In this document: one piece after another, positions 6,832-9,042 of the stretch
Numbering within the stretch: the first letter of the stretch is position 1
Layout of the letters: each line of letters starts with the position of its first letter
Assembly: GCF_049615385.1 (NCBI RefSeq)
Contig: NZ_JBMZFL010000040.1
Source: Aequoribacter sp049615385
GTDB lineage: Bacteria > Pseudomonadota > Gammaproteobacteria > Pseudomonadales > Halieaceae
DNA: 9,042 nucleotides
Strand: one strand, 5' to 3'
Position numbers and translations under genes: made by a program
Notes under the pieces: model-generated
The model's input: the letters and a program-made list of their open reading frames with translations, nothing else
What the model was told of the DNA's origin: nothing
Databases searched by the model: none

Positions 6832-8855
6832 TCGCTGGCCACCTCTGCCAGTAGTGCGGCAATCTCGGCTTCTACCTGCTTCAGGTCTTTATCTATCTCA
6901 TGCAGGCTGCGCGGCGGCTGATACTTGTAGAAGAAGCGGTTGAAGTTGATCTCATAGCCGACGCGACCCAGTTTCCCATCTTTTGCATCGGTAAAGCTCT
7001 CGTCCAGGTAGGCATCTGGCACATGGGGTAGCACTTCGCGGGCGAAGTAGTCTTCAATGTCCTCCAGGTAAGGAACATTTTCGTAATCGGTCAGATCAGT
7101 ATCCGGCACCAGGTTGCCGTTGGCATCTGTGACGGGCTCGGCTTCCGGGTCTTTGTGACCAAAGGCGTTGATCAGCGCGGTGATAAAGGTCTTGTTGGCC
7201 TTGACCTTGAGCTTCTTGGCTTCGTCGGACTTGATCGCGCCCTTGGCAAAGGTTTCTGCCCAGCCATAGGTCTGCGTTTGCCCGATCAGCGGCTTGAGGG
7301 CGTCGCGCCAGAATGCCTGATGCGCGTCAGAGAGCTTTTCCCAAGTGGGGTCAGCTTCCAGGCGCTCCATGCCCGCCTTATCCAGTTCTAGGATCATGCG
7401 CAGCGGGCGCAGTACCTTGATACGGCGGTAGCCAAAGGTGCGGTAGTCGAGCATCCGGGAAAGCGCATCGGTTTCCCCAGCGGCGTAGATGTCCAAAATC
7501 TGGCGGCGCTGATCATCGCTGACAATACGGCGCTTGTTGCCCTCGTTGCGGATCGAAGTCCACAGGTCTGTGGCATTGATCAGCTGCACCTTGCCTTTAC
7601 GCTCTGGCGGCTTCTTGTTGGAAAGAATCCACAGGTAGGTGGCGATATTGGTGCGGAAGAACAGATCGGTTGGCAAGGCAACAATGGCCTCAATCAGGTC
7701 GTTTTCCAGCAGCCAGCGTCGGATTTCGGACTCACCAGAACCTGCGCCACCATTGAACAATGGCGAACCGGACAACACGATTGCGGCGCGGCCACCGCCA
7801 TTACTAGGCAGTTCCAGCTTGCTGGCCAGGTGCATCAGAAACAGCATGGAGCCATCGCTGATTTTTGGCAGGCCTGGCGCAAAGCGGCCCAGCTCGCCTT
7901 TCCTGTGTTCCGCTTCGACGGCGTTTTTGTCCTTCTCCCATTTCTTGCCAAAAGGCGGATTGGACAGGCAGTAGTGGAAACGCTCACCGGCAAACTGGTC
8001 GTTGGACAGCGTGCTGCCCTGACGAATGTTCTTCGACAGATCGCGGCCAGGGTCTGACTCCAGGCGGCGGATCAGCATACCGGCCACACAAACCGCATGG
8101 GTTTCAGGCTCAAGTTCCTGACCATAAGGCACCAACACGGGGGGGACTCTGCCTGGCCCGCCATACTTGTGAACATGGTTCATGGCATCTGTGAGGAAGC
8201 CACCCGTGCCGCAGGTCGGGTCATACAGGGTACGAATCAAACCGGGACTGGCCTCAAACAGCGCGTCATCAGGGTCAAGCAAAAGCTCGGTCGCCAAGTG
8301 AACGATATCACGCGGCGTCATGAAGTCCTCAGCTCCTTCGTTGACCTCGGCACCAAAACGACGAATCAGGTGTTCGTAGATGTTGCTCATTACCCGATCC
8401 GGCACCACATCCGGGTGCAGGTCGATCTTGGCGAAGTTCTGGCAAATCTTGTACAGCAACCCAGCCTTGTCCAGCCGGATCACTGTATTGCTGAACTCGA
8501 ACTCCTCGAAGATAGCGCGGGCGTTATCCGAAAAAAGGGCGATATAGTCTTCCAGATTGCGCCGCGTTTTGGTGCTTCCCAGGGTGCCGAGGGTGTATTC
8601 TGAGGTGTTGTAGAAGGGGTAGTTAGCCGTAGAGCGTAGAATCGTATCAAGCTCAACATCGGCATCCTTGAAAGCGGCGTATGTCTCTCTCACCGCCTCT
8701 CGGGTCGGCTCCAGCGCACACTCCAGGCGGCGCAGCAAAGTAAACGGCAAGATGATCTTGCCAAAGTCCGTATGCTTGAAGTCCCCCCACAGGTCTTCCG
8801 CATTCTTCCAGATAAAGTCAGCCTGTGAAGCTGCCGATCCCGTAAAGTCGTTCAT
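6828..8855 (-). CDS. hsdM: Type I R-M modification subunit (N6-adenine DNA methyltransferase)
   Basis: HsdM transfers a methyl group from S-adenosylmethionine to adenine N6 in the sequence chosen by HsdS, protecting the host chromosome. The 675-residue protein shows an N-terminal helical HsdM domain (DFIWKNAEDLWGDFKHTDFGK, about 13-33, split here only for description), FMTP at 178-181, the SAM-binding motif DPTCGTGGF at 212-220 and the catalytic NPPF at 299-302 within LSNPPFGKKW. The C-terminus (KDLKQVEAEIAALLAEV) looks like a coiled coil for subunit contact. It is at the long end of the HsdM range but intact. The ATG at 8855 has GGGAGG 5 nt upstream. It is the first gene of the operon, so methylation is made before or with restriction, the order needed for safe entry into an unmodified host. 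Confidence 0.95.
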   Translation of the reverse strand: MNDFTGSAASQADFIWKNAEDLWGDFKHTDFGKIILPFTLLRRLECALEPTREAVRETYAAFKDADVELDTILRSTANYPFYNTSEYTLGTLGSTKTRRNLEDYIALFSDNARAIFEEFEFSNTVIRLDKAGLLYKICQNFAKIDLHPDVVPDRVMSNIYEHLIRRFGAEVNEGAEDFMTPRDIVHLATELLLDPDDALFEASPGLIRTLYDPTCGTGGFLTDAMNHVHKYGGPGRVPPVLVPYGQELEPETHAVCVAGMLIRRLESDPGRDLSKNIRQGSTLSNDQFAGERFHYCLSNPPFGKKWEKDKNAVEAEHRKGELGRFAPGLPKISDGSMLFLMHLASKLELPSNGGGRAAIVLSGSPLFNGGAGSGESEIRRWLLENDLIEAIVALPTDLFFRTNIATYLWILSNKKPPERKGKVQLINATDLWTSIRNEGNKRRIVSDDQRRQILDIYAAGETDALSRMLDYRTFGYRRIKVLRPLRMILELDKAGMERLEADPTWEKLSDAHQAFWRDALKPLIGQTQTYGWAETFAKGAIKSDEAKKLKVKANKTFITALINAFGHKDPEAEPVTDANGNLVPDTDLTDYENVPYLEDIEDYFAREVLPHVPDAYLDESFTDAKDGKLGRVGYEINFNRFFYKYQPPRSLHEIDKDLKQVEAEIAALLAEVASE

Positions 8856-8860
8856 TTTGG

Positions 8861-8866
8861 CCTCCC
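8861..8866 (-). promoter_or_regulatory. Ribosome binding site of hsdM
   Basis: GGGAGG on the minus strand, 5 nt before the ATG at 8855, is a strong Shine-Dalgarno sequence and fixes the hsdM start. Confidence 0.75.
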
Positions 8867-8872
8867 ACCACT

Positions 8873-8880
8873 TTTTGCAC
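8873..8880. repeat. TTTTGCAC repeat copy 1 upstream of hsdM
   Basis: Identical to 8919-8926, 46 bp apart in the same orientation. With the second copy it brackets the candidate promoter, an arrangement that could serve a regulator. Eight bases is short and chance is possible. Confidence 0.3.
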
Positions 8881-8883
8881 GAA

Positions 8884-8913
8884 ACGGTACTACAACCTAA
8901 AGATTGCCGTCAA
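8884..8913 (-). promoter_or_regulatory. Candidate promoter for hsdMSR-tnp
   Basis: On the minus strand TTGACG (8913-8908) is a good -35 match, followed after 18 nt by TACCGT (8889-8884), a poor -10. It lies inside the element, between its right terminal repeat and hsdM, where a promoter is needed. The -10 is weak, so the exact call is uncertain. Confidence 0.3.
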
Positions 8914-8918
8914 CCATG

Positions 8919-8930
8919 TTTTGCACAAAA
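8919..8930. repeat. TTTTGCAC repeat copy 2, inside an imperfect palindrome
   Basis: ttttgcacaaaa has 5-bp arms (TTTTG and CAAAA) around CA and contains the second TTTTGCAC. Operator-like in shape; no regulator gene is in the window. Confidence 0.3.
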
Positions 8931-8963
8931 GGGTTTGAATTCCATTTCAGGCTGAATCTGCGA

Positions 8964-8987
8964 TCCTACCTCAGAATGCAAATAGCC
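8964..8987 (-). repeat. Right terminal inverted repeat of the ISL3-like element
   Basis: Read on the minus strand it begins GGCTATTTGCATT and ends GGTAGGA, the partner of 850-873 in inverted orientation. It lies 109 bp upstream of the hsdM start codon, so the hsd promoter region is inside the element. Confidence 0.75.
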
Positions 8988-9042
8988 GTTTTTTACTTTT
9001 GAAAAACTAGCCCCGGATTTCTTTTTTACATTAGTGGACAGT
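8988..9042. other. Right flank of the element, unassigned
   Basis: These 55 bases are AT-rich with T-runs, a plausible insertion site. No gene is recognisable. A plus-strand frame ends in FYISGQ, faintly like a GIY-YIG core, but a TGA at 9000-9002 interrupts it and it does not join cleanly to the left fragment. Confidence 0.3.

Larger units (their letters stand above)
850..8987 (-). mobile_element. Putative ISL3-family transposon carrying a complete Type I R-M system
   Basis: Seen directly: an imperfect inverted repeat at 850-873 and 8964-8987, 20 of 24 bases identical with the outer 13 perfect and starting GG, encloses an ISL3-type transposase and hsdM, hsdS and hsdR, all on one strand with almost no spacers. 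Known of the family: ISL3 elements have terminal repeats of roughly 15-39 bp, usually make 8-bp target duplications, and some carry passenger genes. Inferred: the whole 8138 bp is the mobile unit. Support comes from the left repeat falling exactly where the GIY-YIG gene is broken, from the GC contrast with the left flank, and from the lack of any repeat between hsdR and the transposase. Against it, the 8 bases outside each end (ATAAAGAC and GTTTTTTA) are not a duplication. Identity also continues two bases outwards (AC), so the true ends could be 848 and 8989. Confidence 0.7.

Noticed and set aside
8909..9041. Open frame on the minus strand entering from the window edge (ends CAKHG)
   Set aside because: It runs through the terminal repeat and promoter region and has no family resemblance. 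Its GYLH match to the GIY-YIG frame is explained by the inverted repeat.
9003..9042. Plus-strand frame ending FYISGQ as the missing GIY-YIG core
   Set aside because: It has an extra residue compared with a YIGQ core, follows a TGA at 9000-9002, does not join in a clean frame with 634-849, and is too short to judge.

Overview
The window shows a gammaproteobacterial-looking genome (inferred from protein style only; no taxonomic marker is present) in which a low-GC stretch is interrupted by a higher-GC mobile island. Hand-counted 60-base lines give 23/60 and 18/60 G+C at 241-300 and 421-480, against 33/60 and 36/60 at 2641-2700 and 7501-7560.

Layout. Bases 2-637 (+) are the 3' part of a DUF4268 gene, followed with an ATGA overlap by the first 72 codons of a GIY-YIG nuclease-like gene. 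That gene is cut at base 849. From 850 to 8987 lies a compact block with all genes on the minus strand, in transcription order hsdM (8855-6828), hsdS (6831-5527), hsdR (5527-2270) and an ISL3-family transposase (2265-997). HsdM/HsdS overlap as ATGA, HsdS/HsdR as TAATG, and the transposase ATG lies 4 nt after the hsdR stop, so the four genes look like one operon. The last 55 bases are AT-rich and unassigned.

Main observation. The block is bounded by an imperfect terminal inverted repeat, 850-873 and 8987-8964 (complement), identical at the first 13 bases (GGCTATTTGCATT) and at 20 of 24 overall. The left copy sits exactly where the GIY-YIG reading frame loses family resemblance. No inverted repeat is visible between hsdR and the transposase. 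The simplest reading is an about 8.14-kb ISL3-family transposon whose cargo is a complete Type I restriction-modification system, inserted into a nuclease gene. An 8-bp target duplication is not seen, which is the main weakness of this reading.

How the genes work together. HsdM and HsdS form the N6-adenine methyltransferase; HsdR adds the ATP-dependent translocase and nuclease. HsdS carries two target recognition domains (TRDs), each preceded by an identical 45-bp, in-frame direct repeat, a plausible substrate for specificity switching. The transposase would move the whole unit and, as last gene of the operon, probably depends on read-through from hsdMSR.
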